A DNA stretch of 64,000 nt, from contig JARGXX010000120.1 in NCBI GenBank assembly GCA_030374765.1, positions 62,001 through 126,000 on the forward strand, given 5' to 3'. The DNA is from Agarophyton chilense (taxonomy: Eukaryota; Rhodophyta; Florideophyceae; Gracilariales; Gracilariaceae). The stretch's first letter is position 1. Each line of letters starts with the position of its first letter. A model generated the notes under the pieces. The model was not told the origin of the DNA and searched no databases. It worked only from the letters and a program-made list of their open reading frames with translations. Below are positions 41,652 to 52,285 of the stretch, piece by piece. The position numbers and the translations under genes are program-made.

Positions 41652-44237
41652 CTAAGTCTCGCTGTTTGGGCGTTTCGGAGGTGGGAATTGTCCACTAAAT
41701 AAGCATTCAGATATCCAATTCATATTGACAACTTTCATCGGAATCTTGTCTTGCATACAACGCACTGCCTCCAATTTCTCTGGCGGAAGCTCTGGACTAG
41801 TGTAATACCGTTCTTCGTCAATGTCCTTCACTATGTGGACGTGAAGAGTGAACTGTGGATTCCCCTGCACCTGGTTCACCAGCTGTTCCGAATCGACAAT
41901 GACGCCCCCCGCACCAGTAACCATCCTTTCAATGTCCTCCCGAAACTGAATAACAGCGTCAGAAACATCAGGATCGAGGAAAAGCGCGTCAATCGTCGCA
42001 ATAAGTCCGCGAAATATCCCAGTAGCTCCTTTGTGATATGTGGAAGATGCATCATAGTCCTCGGGCGGGATCCATCTCCCCGCTTTGAAGCTTTGAAGCA
42101 GCCAGTATATCCCAACAATAGGAACTCTGAACGCAAGCGCGAGGTGAACAGCCATTTTTCGACTCTTTATCGCGCCAGTCTTGGGGTCCAATGGTGTTAT
42201 CAAACAGTTAGGACGTGTCTGTCGCATGTGTTCTAGCGGCTCTCCGCCCATCTGCGTTATTATTTCAAATACGAGATCGTATTGCTCTTCATTATCGAAA
42301 TCAGACAAACACACAGTGAAGGTCCCTGGAGCGATATGGGGTTGAATCTTGTGGTTCGATTCTGTGGCTTCGGCCTGGGGAGCAGAGTCAAGTGAGAGGC
42401 TGTGACACTTCGCTGGCTTTTCTGCCGTTAATGGGGAGATGAAGGGTCGTGGTGAACCAGAAGGCCAATCACGGGTGGGTGGTGGTTCCAGAGAAACGTC
42501 GGCAATGGTATCACACTCCCTGAGTTTGTTCGCATTCTGGAAGAATCTTCCGTCCAATCCATCTCGTAGTGGGGTTATATGATCTTCTTGATATCCATCA
42601 TCACGACCACAAGGAGTTGTTATGCCTTCGGATAGTTTATCTTCGGCGGCATTTCCGTTGGCGAGTAGATGCTGTGGCTCCTCGCGCCGTGAAGCAAGTT
42701 GTGAGGAATGGCGTTCGTGACCGGGTCCGTCGTGTATGTGCAGCGTGCTTCCGATGTTCTGCTCGCAGACGTCGGCTTTAGATAAAGAATCTGTTTTGCT
42801 TGTAGAAGATTTGTCTTTGTCAGCATCGTTTTCAAAATCACCGACTGGAAGATCGCCAGAGTGGCTGTCATCTAATCCAGGTTCTTCTTCTTGGTTTACC
42901 GAGAGGGTCATGTTCTCCTTGCTGTCGATTGAAGAACTTGCGAACGGTTGCTCCACATTCCCAAGCGATACTGTTACACTCGGAGCGGGTTGTTCAACCA
43001 CGTCACCAACTTTTTCTGAGTACTTTTTGTGCTGCGCAAGGGTTGGTACATCGTGTGACACTTTCAAGCGAGTGGAGGTCTTGAGTACTTTGGTGATAGT
43101 AGCAGGAGAGGTGTGATGGATATGTCTTCGTTTCTTGAGGGGAGGAGTGATTCCTCTTCTCTCGAAGGATTCTCTAGTCGACGGCAATCGTTTGGTGACT
43201 CTCTTTGGATTTTGCTCATCTGTTTCAGGAACGTTTCTCGCGGGGGTTTCTGCGGAGTCATGTTCACCACGACTGATGTTTTCACTTGCGCACTCTGGTG
43301 CGCTCTGTACAGGGGGATCGGGTTGCTTTTCCCGAGCGTTAGGCGTTGCATGGGCGTCGAGTTGCTGGACGTTGTCAGGTTGAGAAGATGCACGAGAGCG
43401 ATGGGGGAGTGGTTCAGTGCTTGTTTGAAGCCTTGTATTGGCTGCTGAGCTGGGGAGGTGGAGGGGTAGCTCTGGTGGGGGCTGGGTGGTTTGTTGCGAG
43501 ATAGGCTTTTCAGTGACGATGCGGGCGTTTGTGCGACTTGAACTGGGAGTAGAGACGTTTTGCGGCGTTTGGTGTTGGTGCTGCGATGGAATGGGTGTGT
43601 TGGTTTGAGTTTGAGTAGAGCGCTGTAATCGTCGTGAGGGCTGTCGATGCCGTTTTGTTCGGCGAGGAAATCGCTGCTCGCGGATTCGAAGACGAGCTGT
43701 TACTTGATGTTGCTGAGGTGGACATTTTTGGGGCTCGAGAGGGCGGCCAAGTTGTGTTTGACATTGTTGGGGTTGGGGGTGGTGGGATGGCGTTGTGGTT
43801 TGAGGTACTGATGGGCGAGAGTGTGGTTGCACGGCAGACTCACCGGGGCCAGGCGAAGGGAGTCGGTTTTGCGAGGCAGAGAGGGGGGGGTAGGGCTGGT
43901 GAGGAGGTCGCACTCTGACGGTGAGCCAGACGGAGGGCGGCGGGGGGCGAAGACGCAACGTGAGCGCACAGGGTGGCGAAGGCAACTGGTGAGCAAGATT
44001 GAAACGCGAAAGAGAGGCCCAGTCACAGATGGAGTTGACGGCGTCGACAAGGCGCGCCACTTGGTATTCGTGCGCAACAAGGCGACAGGCGGCATGAGCG
44101 GGCGTGTGACATCGACAGAACGCGCGGCGACACGAGACGCAGAACAACGGGCGCAACGGGTGGCGACAGCTGCCACAAACGCGCAGCGGACCAAGACTGT
44201 CGGCAACGACGTGCGCCGCGGAGAGGACGCGCTCCAT
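41652..44237 (-). CDS. BRCT-pair protein with Cys/His-rich N-terminus (861 aa)
   Basis: The start is the ATG giving MERVLSAAHVVADSLGPLRV. The frame stays open upstream but only through an 18-bp minisatellite. Residues 21-50 are Cys/His-rich (CGSCRHPLRP, FCVSCRRAFCRCHTPAHAAC), compatible with a small zinc-binding finger. The middle 550 residues are disordered, rich in Pro, Gln, Ser and Thr, with many SQ/TQ-like sites. The last 220 residues form two BRCT repeats: first GTFTVCLSDF...QMGGEPLEHM...VPIVGIYWLLQSFKAGRWIP, then GLIATIDALF...TGAGGVIVDS...VNMNWISECLFSGQFPPP, with the conserved Trp of each repeat. Tandem C-terminal BRCTs bind phosphopeptides in DNA-damage proteins (53BP1, MDC1, BRCA1/BARD1 classes). 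It is therefore probably a nuclear damage-response adaptor, but the exact orthologue is not clear. Confidence 0.8.
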   Translation of the reverse strand: MERVLSAAHVVADSLGPLRVCGSCRHPLRPLFCVSCRRAFCRCHTPAHAACRLVAHEYQVARLVDAVNSICDWASLSRFNLAHQLPSPPCALTLRLRPPPPSVWLTVRVRPPHQPYPPLSASQNRLPSPGPGESAVQPHSRPSVPQTTTPSHHPQPQQCQTQLGRPLEPQKCPPQQHQVTARLRIREQRFPRRTKRHRQPSRRLQRSTQTQTNTPIPSQHQHQTPQNVSTPSSSRTNARIVTEKPISQQTTQPPPELPLHLPSSAANTRLQTSTEPLPHRSRASSQPDNVQQLDAHATPNAREKQPDPPVQSAPECASENISRGEHDSAETPARNVPETDEQNPKRVTKRLPSTRESFERRGITPPLKKRRHIHHTSPATITKVLKTSTRLKVSHDVPTLAQHKKYSEKVGDVVEQPAPSVTVSLGNVEQPFASSSIDSKENMTLSVNQEEEPGLDDSHSGDLPVGDFENDADKDKSSTSKTDSLSKADVCEQNIGSTLHIHDGPGHERHSSQLASRREEPQHLLANGNAAEDKLSEGITTPCGRDDGYQEDHITPLRDGLDGRFFQNANKLRECDTIADVSLEPPPTRDWPSGSPRPFISPLTAEKPAKCHSLSLDSAPQAEATESNHKIQPHIAPGTFTVCLSDFDNEEQYDLVFEIITQMGGEPLEHMRQTRPNCLITPLDPKTGAIKSRKMAVHLALAFRVPIVGIYWLLQSFKAGRWIPPEDYDASSTYHKGATGIFRGLIATIDALFLDPDVSDAVIQFREDIERMVTGAGGVIVDSEQLVNQVQGNPQFTLHVHIVKDIDEERYYTSPELPPEKLEAVRCMQDKIPMKVVNMNWISECLFSGQFPPPKRPNSET

Positions 44238-44275
44238 GGCGCCGGCGGGGCGGCGGGGGTGGACGGCGACAATGG

Positions 44276-44412
44276 CGAAGGCGAAAGGCGAAGCCGAAGG
44301 CGGAGACGAAGACGAAGGCGGAGACGAAGACGAAGACGGAGACGAAGACGAAGGCGGAGACGAAGACGAAGACGGAGACGAAGACGAAGGCGGAGACGAA
44401 GACGATGATGGG
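44276..44412. repeat. 18-bp GA-rich minisatellite upstream of the BRCT gene
   Basis: About seven imperfect copies of an 18-bp unit (GACGAAGACGAAGGCGGA with variants). It lies 5' of the BRCT start codon, in what should be promoter or 5' UTR. All six frames stay open through it, which generates false long frames. Just beyond, at 44483-44497, is CTTTCGGTTGACGCG, the same word that forms the array at 58.27-58.46 kb. Confidence 0.85.
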
Positions 44413-44559
44413 CACGGCGTGGGTGGGATGCCAGACGTTGCGGTGGCGCCCGATTTGGCGGGAGCGCACAGCGCGCCGCGGCGCTTTCGGTTGACGCGTC
44501 GGCGGGCAGCCACTGGCGAGCGGCCACGTGGCGGGGCCGAGCTGCGTAGGGCTCGGCGC

Positions 44560-46350
44560 TCAGCTCACCGCACGCCGCGGCGCCAGAGAGCAGCCTTTCA
44601 TGCGGCGCACGTCCACGCGGCTGCGACGCGCCTTCAACAAGCCTTCGGCGCGGCGCAGCCGGAACACATGGCTTCTACTCAAGCACAGAAACACGCCCTC
44701 TCCGTCCGTAGCCGCGTGGATCGATGCCGCAATCCCAGCATCAATTGGGACATTGATTCGTAGCCCGGTCGAGTCGCTGGCAACACTTTGCATCAACCCG
44801 TTTTCGCTCTCGTTTGACACCTTCACGTCGCCGTACAGAATGTGTGACAGAAGCCACAGTCCCGCACCCGCCCCGTACTCGCCTTGCATCACCACATTCG
44901 CCACCATGGAGCCCTTGAGGTTTCTGTTCTCGCTTGAGCTGCCGGCCCACGTCGCTCCGAATCCCATGAACGACATGCCCTGAAGCCTGTTCACCAAGTC
45001 GCGTCCGATTTTTGCTACATCTTTTCCTCTAACAACCAGCTCCGACCCGTTTTCTATCGCTAGTCTCGCTCGACGCCCGTTCACCCGAACTGCAAATGTC
45101 GTTGCCGTTGTCAACTCGATCGTTGAAGAGGCACGTGCCTCCAGCCGCATCTGCGCCACTCTTGTGTCCTCCTGCAGCGTATCTCTCGTGAGACTCTCTC
45201 CAGCCAGGTGTTCAACAAACCTTTTTGGAAGAGGATCCAAATCTCCTTTTTCTTCTAGATCGCACACAAATTCTTTCAAAACGCCTACATCTTCTTCTTC
45301 GGCCCCATCAAGAATGAGCCCCTCTTCTATTAACATGCGATAAAGCACATCGAAGTGGAAAGTCTTGGCACTTTGTTCTACGTCTAACCCGATGGTGCGA
45401 ATCGAAAGCCAGAAATGCCTTTGCACGTACTTCCACCCGTCTGCTTCGCTCAGGTGATGAAATCCGAACAGTGCAATTGGCAACGAACGGCGCTTGGCAC
45501 AGAGTGACTTTGTTCCGTCACGAACACGAAACGGTAACGCAAACAACGCATTTGCAACGTTCTGAGCGAGCTCCAACTCTCTACCGGTGAAGCAGCTTTG
45601 GACCCATTCCCATACCTTATCGGCATCGTCAACAAGTTGCTCAAAACTCATGTTCCACACCTGCATAAAGGCAGATAATGTGCTGCTCATAATTGTTGTT
45701 TGTTCACTCATCAGGTAGAGCACTTTGAACAGAGCTGCGTCGGATAATGTGACCCCAACATTGGTGACGATTATTCCGCGAATGAATTTCGACAGAAGCG
45801 CTGTTCCAGGCGTGCACAGCAATACATCTGGAATCGTTTCTGAGCCATCAACAACCGCAGTACAGCTGACTCCTATGGTATCACCGTTCCACATGGCACC
45901 ACTTTCATCCAAGAAAGAGTTTTCATTCTTGGCCATGCGAAACACATACGACGTAATAGAGATCGTTCCCTCAGCGAGCCAATCGGGATCTGTTTTTTTA
46001 GCGTTGATGACTCCGAGCACCAACTGTTCACCGTAGCAAGTAAACGCCTCATCCACTTTTTCAGGCGTTAGCTGTTCATCTAACACCTCAGAGTTTACCA
46101 AGAAGGTGGCGCCCCAGCAAAGCCGGTTTTTGTAGTTTTTACATTGCGTCAATGCTAGAGCCTTGAGAGTGTTTTCAACGAACTCTTTCGCACTTGAAAC
46201 CTCCCTTGTCTGTCCAAACCAATCGAATGCGATCGCGTTGTCACCCGAATCACCGAATATCTCCAGCTTGACATCTGCAATCCACTCGTCGAAATCATGG
46301 ACCTTTTCGGGTTCGAATGAAAGCCCCTTTACATGAGCCTTGTGTTCCAT
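44560..46350 (-). CDS. Hypothetical protein, 596 aa, no family recognised
   Basis: The first ATG gives MEHKAHVKGLSFEPEKVHDF. The frame is open four codons further to a GTG, and beyond a TAG upstream another short frame (MTRGKRRHMGNHSEKAQMLH) might be a first exon. The sequence is well balanced and looks like a folded cytosolic or nuclear protein, with no signal peptide or membrane helix. Notable stretches are WFGQTREVSSAKEFVENTLK, ERITS-free acidic EGLILDGAEEEDVGVLKEFV, and a Gly-rich C-terminal part (LQGMSFMGFGATWAGSSSEN; VVMQGEYGAGAGLWLLSHIL) that may form a beta-structured domain. The last 40 residues are Arg-rich (VFRLRRAEGLLKARRSRVDV). It reads towards the BRCT gene on the same strand, about 320 bp apart. 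No function is inferred. Confidence 0.7.
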   Translation of the reverse strand: MEHKAHVKGLSFEPEKVHDFDEWIADVKLEIFGDSGDNAIAFDWFGQTREVSSAKEFVENTLKALALTQCKNYKNRLCWGATFLVNSEVLDEQLTPEKVDEAFTCYGEQLVLGVINAKKTDPDWLAEGTISITSYVFRMAKNENSFLDESGAMWNGDTIGVSCTAVVDGSETIPDVLLCTPGTALLSKFIRGIIVTNVGVTLSDAALFKVLYLMSEQTTIMSSTLSAFMQVWNMSFEQLVDDADKVWEWVQSCFTGRELELAQNVANALFALPFRVRDGTKSLCAKRRSLPIALFGFHHLSEADGWKYVQRHFWLSIRTIGLDVEQSAKTFHFDVLYRMLIEEGLILDGAEEEDVGVLKEFVCDLEEKGDLDPLPKRFVEHLAGESLTRDTLQEDTRVAQMRLEARASSTIELTTATTFAVRVNGRRARLAIENGSELVVRGKDVAKIGRDLVNRLQGMSFMGFGATWAGSSSENRNLKGSMVANVVMQGEYGAGAGLWLLSHILYGDVKVSNESENGLMQSVASDSTGLRINVPIDAGIAASIHAATDGEGVFLCLSRSHVFRLRRAEGLLKARRSRVDVRRMKGCSLAPRRAVS

Positions 46351-46359
46351 GAAGAAAAT

Positions 46360-46980
46360 CACAAAGTTTTTCAGGTATCGTGACTGCTTGACGAAATCGT
46401 TGTTCTATGTGACAGAGTAGGGAACGAGAGAATCACGGCGCTGTCGAGTTCGCTTGTCAATCTTGAAAGATGCAACATTTGTGCCTTCTCTGAATGATTC
46501 CCCATATGCCGTCGTTTGCCACGTGTCATGGTGGCACCAGCAAGTGGCGAATTGAAATTGCAGTTCGCCCCACTACAGATAGTGGACAAACCAATCGACG
46601 ACGAGAAACGAAACTACTCTGATGCCCTTGTCTACAACACATTTCCAAGTAGAGGTCTTCCAAAGACAGCAAATATATTATCATTTCACCATACTTTCGT
46701 TGTGAACAACCTCGGAGAAAATTGTATGTTAAGTCTCCGAAGCAGAATAGTCCGATATTAAAATGAGCATGCAGAGAAGGATGGAATTGGTCTGATTCTT
46801 TCGCCACGCAGTTTATCTGATTCCGACAACTTCTCCCTCTGGATTCCCTGTTCCACTCCCTGCTTGGAAATATAGACGTAATACGAGCATATCTCCAGTT
46901 ACGGCATCTCAATCGCGATATATACATGGGGTCACCAAAAAGCTAACGGTCTCATATAAATTAATTATGGAAACTTTTGA
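46360..46980. other. 5' flank of the 596-aa gene, then AT-rich spacer
   Basis: It contains the short minus-strand frame beginning MTRGKRRHMGNHS that might be an upstream exon of the neighbouring gene (a 32-nt gap from a GTGATT to CACATAG would keep the frame, but that is very short for an intron). Otherwise nothing is recognised. Confidence 0.3.
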
Positions 46981-48110
46981 ATCCCGCGTGGGGTTTGGTT
47001 CAGTGTGGGCGTCTCTGGCAGCTTTATATTGAAGAGTAGTTTGGTGACTACGAATTCAAAATAATCCCCGGAATGCTTCAGCTGTTCAATTTTCGCGACA
47101 CTGCAAACATTATGACGCTCACACAAGCCACGCACGTTGACGATCAGATTTTGGCAGATTGAAACTGGTTTGGGAGAAGGTCTCTCCCAAACTAAGCAGT
47201 CGTTCCAAAATCAGCAGAGTGCTATTTAAGAACGAAAGAGTATTCCCCTGACTCTGGATCAAAAAGTAACCATAACACTTTACTGAGATTTTGATGTCTA
47301 TGTTTATGGATTAAGTGCAGCCAATTTTAATCTTTAGATACGAGAAGAAGCAGTCGTACAAAGCATATACTCTAGAAGAAATCAAATCTTTTCTATCTCT
47401 AACCTGTAAACTCAATAACCTAGGCCATTGGGTACTCTCTTTAACATCATTTGCCGCTAACTACATGCAACGACTACTATCCGGGGTTGTAGTCAAATAG
47501 TTAGCTCAAACCAAACAGCCTTTGAGCCTTCTTATGAAGCTTCGAACACCAATCCGACTTATTGTACCGAGATCACCTTTTCATTCGGAAAACCTCGTGA
47601 ATGCGGACCTCATGACATGTTCTGATACAAATACAGTAAGTTCATTTTACTGAAAAAAAGGATATGCGAGTGGACTCTGCTTCACTGTTCCCGATCAGAA
47701 CCTATACCATCCGCTTGTCTTGTTGAGCTCCAAAAAGGCACAAATATTATTCAATGTGAATGGGGCAGAAATAATAGCTACTGCTGAATCTGTAGGCACA
47801 TTCATACCCGTTCAGGTTTGCCTCGCCATATTCTCTGCAAAAGGTGGTTCGTTGGTAATCCCGACCGACTCGTACGGGTTCTATTTTGAACAATCATCAC
47901 ACCGCACGAATGCCATAACTCCCGATTGAGTCCAATGGTCACTTTTCTGTGCAACTAATATGACTCTGGAGGTACAATCACTCTGCTCTGGCTACAAGAA
48001 GAATTCAATATCGCAGACACATTGACAAGAGCAAACCCAAAGTCGTTTACTTTGTTCAATCGAGATATGATTCAAGGGTATTTCCCTAAAAGTCAAGTTT
48101 ATAAGATTAA
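46980..48110 (+). mobile_element. Ty1/copia-like pol fossil (RT end and RNase H), broken
   Basis: The RNase H part is clear: a SKKAQILFNVNGAEIIATAE stretch, IPVQVCLAIFSAKGGSLVIP, TDSYGFYFEQSS, then a terminal NIADTLTRANPKSF-like tail. Upstream, AANYMQRLLSG and DLMTCSDTNT-like pieces fit the RT connection. It is heavily broken (more than five breaks), lacks LTRs, and is different in sequence from the copia relic at 10.7-13.4 kb. Old. Confidence 0.6.
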
Positions 48111-49100
48111 ATACAGCGTTAAAAGCTGTAAATCCAAAGATTAAAACCCATAAAAAGCCCAACTAAGCTGTATTTTGACAGTCACAGCTTCTATACCTTG
48201 AAACTAGCTACAAATCAGATCCTTGGTAGTCACAGCTTCTGGGCTTTTCTTCTTTCCACTATTCGACCCTCTTAAAGTCGTCTCAGATATAGGCAAGACA
48301 ACATGAACTTCAATTATTTATGGCTTAGGCAGCACGTTGAACCCACACAGGGTTCCATAGCGCTCAGGCATAACTTCAAACTATTCTTCTGAACACGATC
48401 GAGAATACAGTTACAGTAACCATCGACGCAAACTGCATGAGAAAATCCGTCATCAGCTTTCAAAAACAGAACGATGATCTTTACAGTATCCTAAATATCA
48501 TTAACATCGCATGGTTTAACAGCACGCTCTCTGATTCACATCTTCTCCAAGCTCACAACACAAAACTTCTCAAGAAAAAACAATGTAGCATTCTTAAATT
48601 CGCGAAACCTTTTTCGAGAACTAGCTTTCATATAAATCGCATACTCATTCCGGTTGTGCAGAATGTCGTATTCAAGGGCAATATCTTTCTCGAAAAGATG
48701 CGTTTCGAGTTCGCTGTTACGAGCGATAAGCTCCTTGAGGGAGTTCCAACCGAACTCAGCGCGATCGTGACCAGGTATAATATCAAGGGAATTGCATAGT
48801 AAAACTTCAATGCGCAAAATGGTTCAATCACGGTATTTCACCTTAAGTTCTTCAATTTGAAACCTGTGATTCTCGGACGCATAGGGCCGCCATTAGACAT
48901 GAAGAATGTAAATTTGCGGGAGCGATTTTGGATGAACATTCTATATACAAACCTGACCGCCTCTTACTGCGAAATTCCTCCAAACCGCCATGTGGATCCT
49001 GCTCCTTCATCTTCATCAATATATTTTCTGCAGGTGCCTTCCGCTTCTTCTTTTCAACATTTCACTCGATACGAAACCTAAACAAGCCTATACTTTATAT
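48110..49100. other. Unassigned; coding-like minus-strand scraps
   Basis: On the minus strand 48536-48817 reads as a charged helix (NSLKELIARNSELETHLFEK) and 48870-49060 as ENILMKMKEQDPHGGLEEFR, neither with a start or a family. They may be remains of one decayed gene. The remaining sequence is AT-rich and empty. Confidence 0.3.
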
Positions 49101-49110
49101 ATAGATAAGC

Positions 49111-49347
49111 CTATTCCTTTTTTTCTTGAGCAGCAATATTCGGTTGCGTAGAAGGAGTCCTTAACTTCACCTTCAGCACCTGTCGAGATCCATATGGTTT
49201 CGATTTCCAATCGGAACTACTGACAATCTTTCGGCAATAATCCTCCCTATTCCAGACATACATGATGATGCCTAATCCGAACAACACAGGTACAAATAAA
49301 TACTTTCTGCATCGGTTCTCGATATAAAGGGTGATAATTTCTCCCAA
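49111..49347 (-). CDS. Possible small single-pass membrane protein or exon
   Basis: The open frame shows one hydrophobic helix (YLFVPVLFGLGIIMYVWNRE) followed by a basic, Ser/Pro-rich tail ending in AAQEKKE. The apparent start is not an ATG; the frame extends upstream from KEIDYLLGEIITLYIENRC. It may be the 3' exon of a gene whose 5' exon is the signal-bearing frame at 49441-49647. Unknown family. Confidence 0.3.
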   Translation of the reverse strand: MGEIITLYIENRCRKYLFVPVLFGLGIIMYVWNREDYCRKIVSSSDWKSKPYGSRQVLKVKLRTPSTQPNIAAQEKKE

Positions 49348-49440
49348 TAAATAATCTATTTCCTTTCATGATGCTTCAGAGCGTATGCTCTCTCCAAAAA
49401 ATGCTGTGAAGGAATTCAAGCCAGTTTTGCTTCGCATTGC

Positions 49441-49647
49441 TCACTCAAGAGATGTAACAACTTTTTCGCAATAGTTGCTGATTTGCTTCTTACGAGTAAT
49501 GAACACAGATTTTGACGAGCGCTGGCGTCTCAAAGCCCGACCGCCAACTGACGCACACGCAGTTTGTTTTGTTACTGTCGCAAAAAGGAAAAAGAACAGC
49601 AAGCCTACCAACGCTGTGTACAGGTGACACGAAGCCTTCCGCTCCAA
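49441..49647 (-). CDS. Possible small secreted/membrane protein or 5' exon
   Basis: ATG-led, with a strong signal-like segment (YTALVGLLFFFLFATVTKQT) and then a basic stretch (RALRRQRSSKSVFITRKKQI). It ends close to a GAGTGAGC that could be a splice donor, with the membrane-protein frame 94 bp downstream on the same strand. If joined they would make a two-helix protein, but no splice choice keeps the frame convincingly. Low certainty. Confidence 0.3.
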   Translation of the reverse strand: MERKASCHLYTALVGLLFFFLFATVTKQTACASVGGRALRRQRSSKSVFITRKKQISNYCEKVVTSLE

Positions 49648-49659
49648 GGTACTAGTAAA

Positions 49660-50145
49660 ACTGGACCTGGTTTGTTCTGGTTTTTACAAGTTACCACTCT
49701 ATGGCTGTGTCGTACTACCTGTACCCCTGGCAAATGAGATGCGAGTACAGGATATGCGCTTGAGAAAAGGTTTCGATATAGAAAGGGACAATACGAAAGA
49801 AAGGTATGGCGCGCGACCAAGTAGATCGCGGAGCAAGAAGTTGGGCATTAAGATGAGATGTGTCCGCGACGGCGTTGCTTGATTGCCACAAATTGTTTCA
49901 TTTCTGGTTTTTTCTGCCTACCGGACCCCTTCCAGCACCTAGGGAGTGTTTGTGCATGTTTGGCTACTGGGAACCATCCTTGCTTCTCCCGAGGTGCTTC
50001 CCTCCGCTAGCCTAGGCGAGCCCCATAAAAATAGCTAAGGGCCTTCGGCCTACTTTCCTAACGGACAAGAACAGGTAGTATGTTCTGTGCAGTGATCGAA
50101 ACTTAAAAAGTAGATAACGAAAGCCGCAGTAGTCCATACCTGTTA
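49660..50145. other. Intergenic, nothing recognised
   Basis: No domain or repeat is seen. It lies between the small minus-strand frames and the truncated LINE. Confidence 0.4.
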
Positions 50146-50149
50146 ATGT

Positions 50150-52285
50150 AAGTTAACATTGATCACATTTACTTCCAAACAGCGTAGAAGAAGCAGACCG
50201 GGATCGCGGATTGCATTCCTAGCAGACCTACCACCCACGGTAACAAAAGCAGTTGCCAACGTCAAAATCAACCTTTTCGCTGACGACATGACCCTCTGGA
50301 CTACTGAGCGCAGCCCTGAAGAATGTCCGAGTAAACTTCAAGAGGCCCTCTCTGTACTCGATTCGTACTGTCAAGAAAATGATATTCTGCTCAACCCCTC
50401 GAAGACAGTACTTGCATCGTTCACCCTGAAGCGATGGCCAGACGACAGAGAACGATATGCAGTGACCATTGGAAGAGAAAACGTAATGCCAAGTCAATGC
50501 GCTAGGTTTCTCGGCGTTTTTCTCGACTCACGCCTAAACTTCAAGAAACATCTTCAACTCATGGTTTCGAGATAAAAGACATGGAATAATCTGATGCGTT
50601 TTCTATCCCGCAAGTCATGGAGAGCAGATTGGAACACAATGGATACAGTTAGAAAGGGCTTTGCCGAACCACTAGCATCGTATGCGGCTGAAACTGCTAT
50701 CCTAAACGCGATCAAGTCCGGTGTCGAAGCCCTCGAAGTGGCACGAAACGAGGCATTACGCATCCAAACCGGATGTGTATCCTCGACACCTGTGCCAAAA
50801 CTTCGAGAGCTCGTGGGACTGCCGACAATGACTGACGTCGCGAAAGCAAAGGCATCGCTCTTGTATGAGAAGAATCTTCGACAGAAAACAGTAACGCTGT
50901 TAAAAGCAGAACTCCTCCGTCTGGTGCCAAAAAGTATACGGAAAACAAAATCTACCTTGAAAGAGCTCGCCGAACGTCACTTTGCGCGAACAGGATTGAT
51001 GCAAATCCACAACCGAGAATCGCTTTCACAGGAGGTTGGAATACTCACCTTATCAAACATTCAGTTTGAGAAAACTCCGTGTAGCAAGGAGGACCCACCG
51101 AACGAACAAGCAAAATCAAAGCGATCAATGATATATAGTTTACCTAAGGGGTACGTAGAAATTTGGTGCGATGGACCTGTAGGAAAGTACGAAGGAGAAG
51201 TATGAGATTGGAGCAGTAGAGTGGCAGTGCGCTGGGACGATGGATAAGTTACAAGAACAGCCCACTATATTGCGGATCTTTCGTTCACTAGTCCTATTAT
51301 AGAACTGTGCTGCAAGTGTCAAAGCTCAGCACCAGCGATGTGGATTCGTTATGACGATGATGTGAATATGGCATATAAAGTACGTGGAAAGAACTGCGTC
51401 ATAGACTCAGATGAATTTCATTGGAAATAAACTACCTTAACCCGAGTAATGTTGGAGCGGCTGCATACGAAATATGGCGTTTTCCCTCACACGAAACAGA
51501 AAAAGAGCTGGTCCCGACAGGAGTCAATATCTGCCCATACACGGCCAAAATTCGAGCAATGAATGCAGCGGTGACGAGGATAGCCCACGAAGAAGGAGAG
51601 ACCATACGAATTTTTACTGATTCAATCGCACTGGTTCAAGCCTTGCAAGGCAATCTCCGAAGCCAATGCTCAATTCTCCAACGGCTTGCACTAGCATTAC
51701 ATTAGATGGGACAGAAAAATTCCGTCTGGATTGCGTGGGTTCCCAGTCATTGCGGAATCATGAAAAATGAGGCAGTCGACCAACTGGCAAAGACTGGACT
51801 AAAAATCCCCGTTTCTTCACAGCTTTCAAAAGCGGTTGACCTTGCTGATTTGAAGGCGCAGTTGAAGCAAACAGTCAAACGTAAGAATGTCTTCAACGTC
51901 AGCCCTGACTTCTTTTTCACAGACCGAGAGGCGAGAGTTTCAGAAGTCACCCCCGCGCAATTTTCGACAAAGCACGTGCCCGTTCTACACGTTGTTGGTT
52001 CTTATCTAGGGAAGAAAACGGTTCGATGCGACTGTGGCACTGGTGTGAAAAAATATATCAATCACGTTCTTTTCAGGTGTCTTTTGACGAATACTGCTAG
52101 ACGTAACGAACTTCCTACTTTTAGGCAAAGGGAAGGGAAGTCGCTGATAGATATGATAAGACAATGGCCATCAAAGTTTTTGGCCTTCCTATAGAGAGAA
52201 AAATATCTCCAGAGATAGATTCCCTGGCACGTCGGAATCAGTTGTGTCAGACCATAACAAAGAAGAAGAAGAAAAAGCAGACATA
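50150..52285 (+). mobile_element. Non-LTR retrotransposon (LINE) with C-terminal RNase H, 5'-truncated
   Basis: It begins inside the reverse transcriptase just before the catalytic motif (INLFADDMTLWTTERSPEEC), continues with LNPSKTVLASFTLKRW and ARFLGVFLDSRLNFKKHLQL, then the RT thumb/connection region. An RNase H domain follows: VEIWCDGPVGKYEGEV, IRIFTDSIALVQALQGNLRS and AWVPSHCGIMKNEAVDQLAK. The end has a Cys/His pattern (CDCGTGVKKYINHVLFRC) as in many Jockey/I/R1-like LINE tails. Endonuclease and the RT start are missing. The frame is broken at least four times (stops near 50572, 51203 and 51703, and a frame change near 51430). An A-rich AAGAAGAAGAAGAAAAAGC tail near 52257 marks the 3' end. 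Dead on arrival by 5' truncation. Confidence 0.85.

Noticed and set aside
44238-44513. N-terminal extension of the BRCT protein through Ser/Pro repeats
   Set aside because: The frame begins at GTG and consists of the minisatellite; the first ATG at 44237 precedes the conserved-looking Cys cluster.
44236-44763. Plus-strand acidic frame (EDEGGDEDEDGDEDEGG repeats)
   Set aside because: It is the antisense reading of the 18-bp minisatellite upstream of the BRCT gene.
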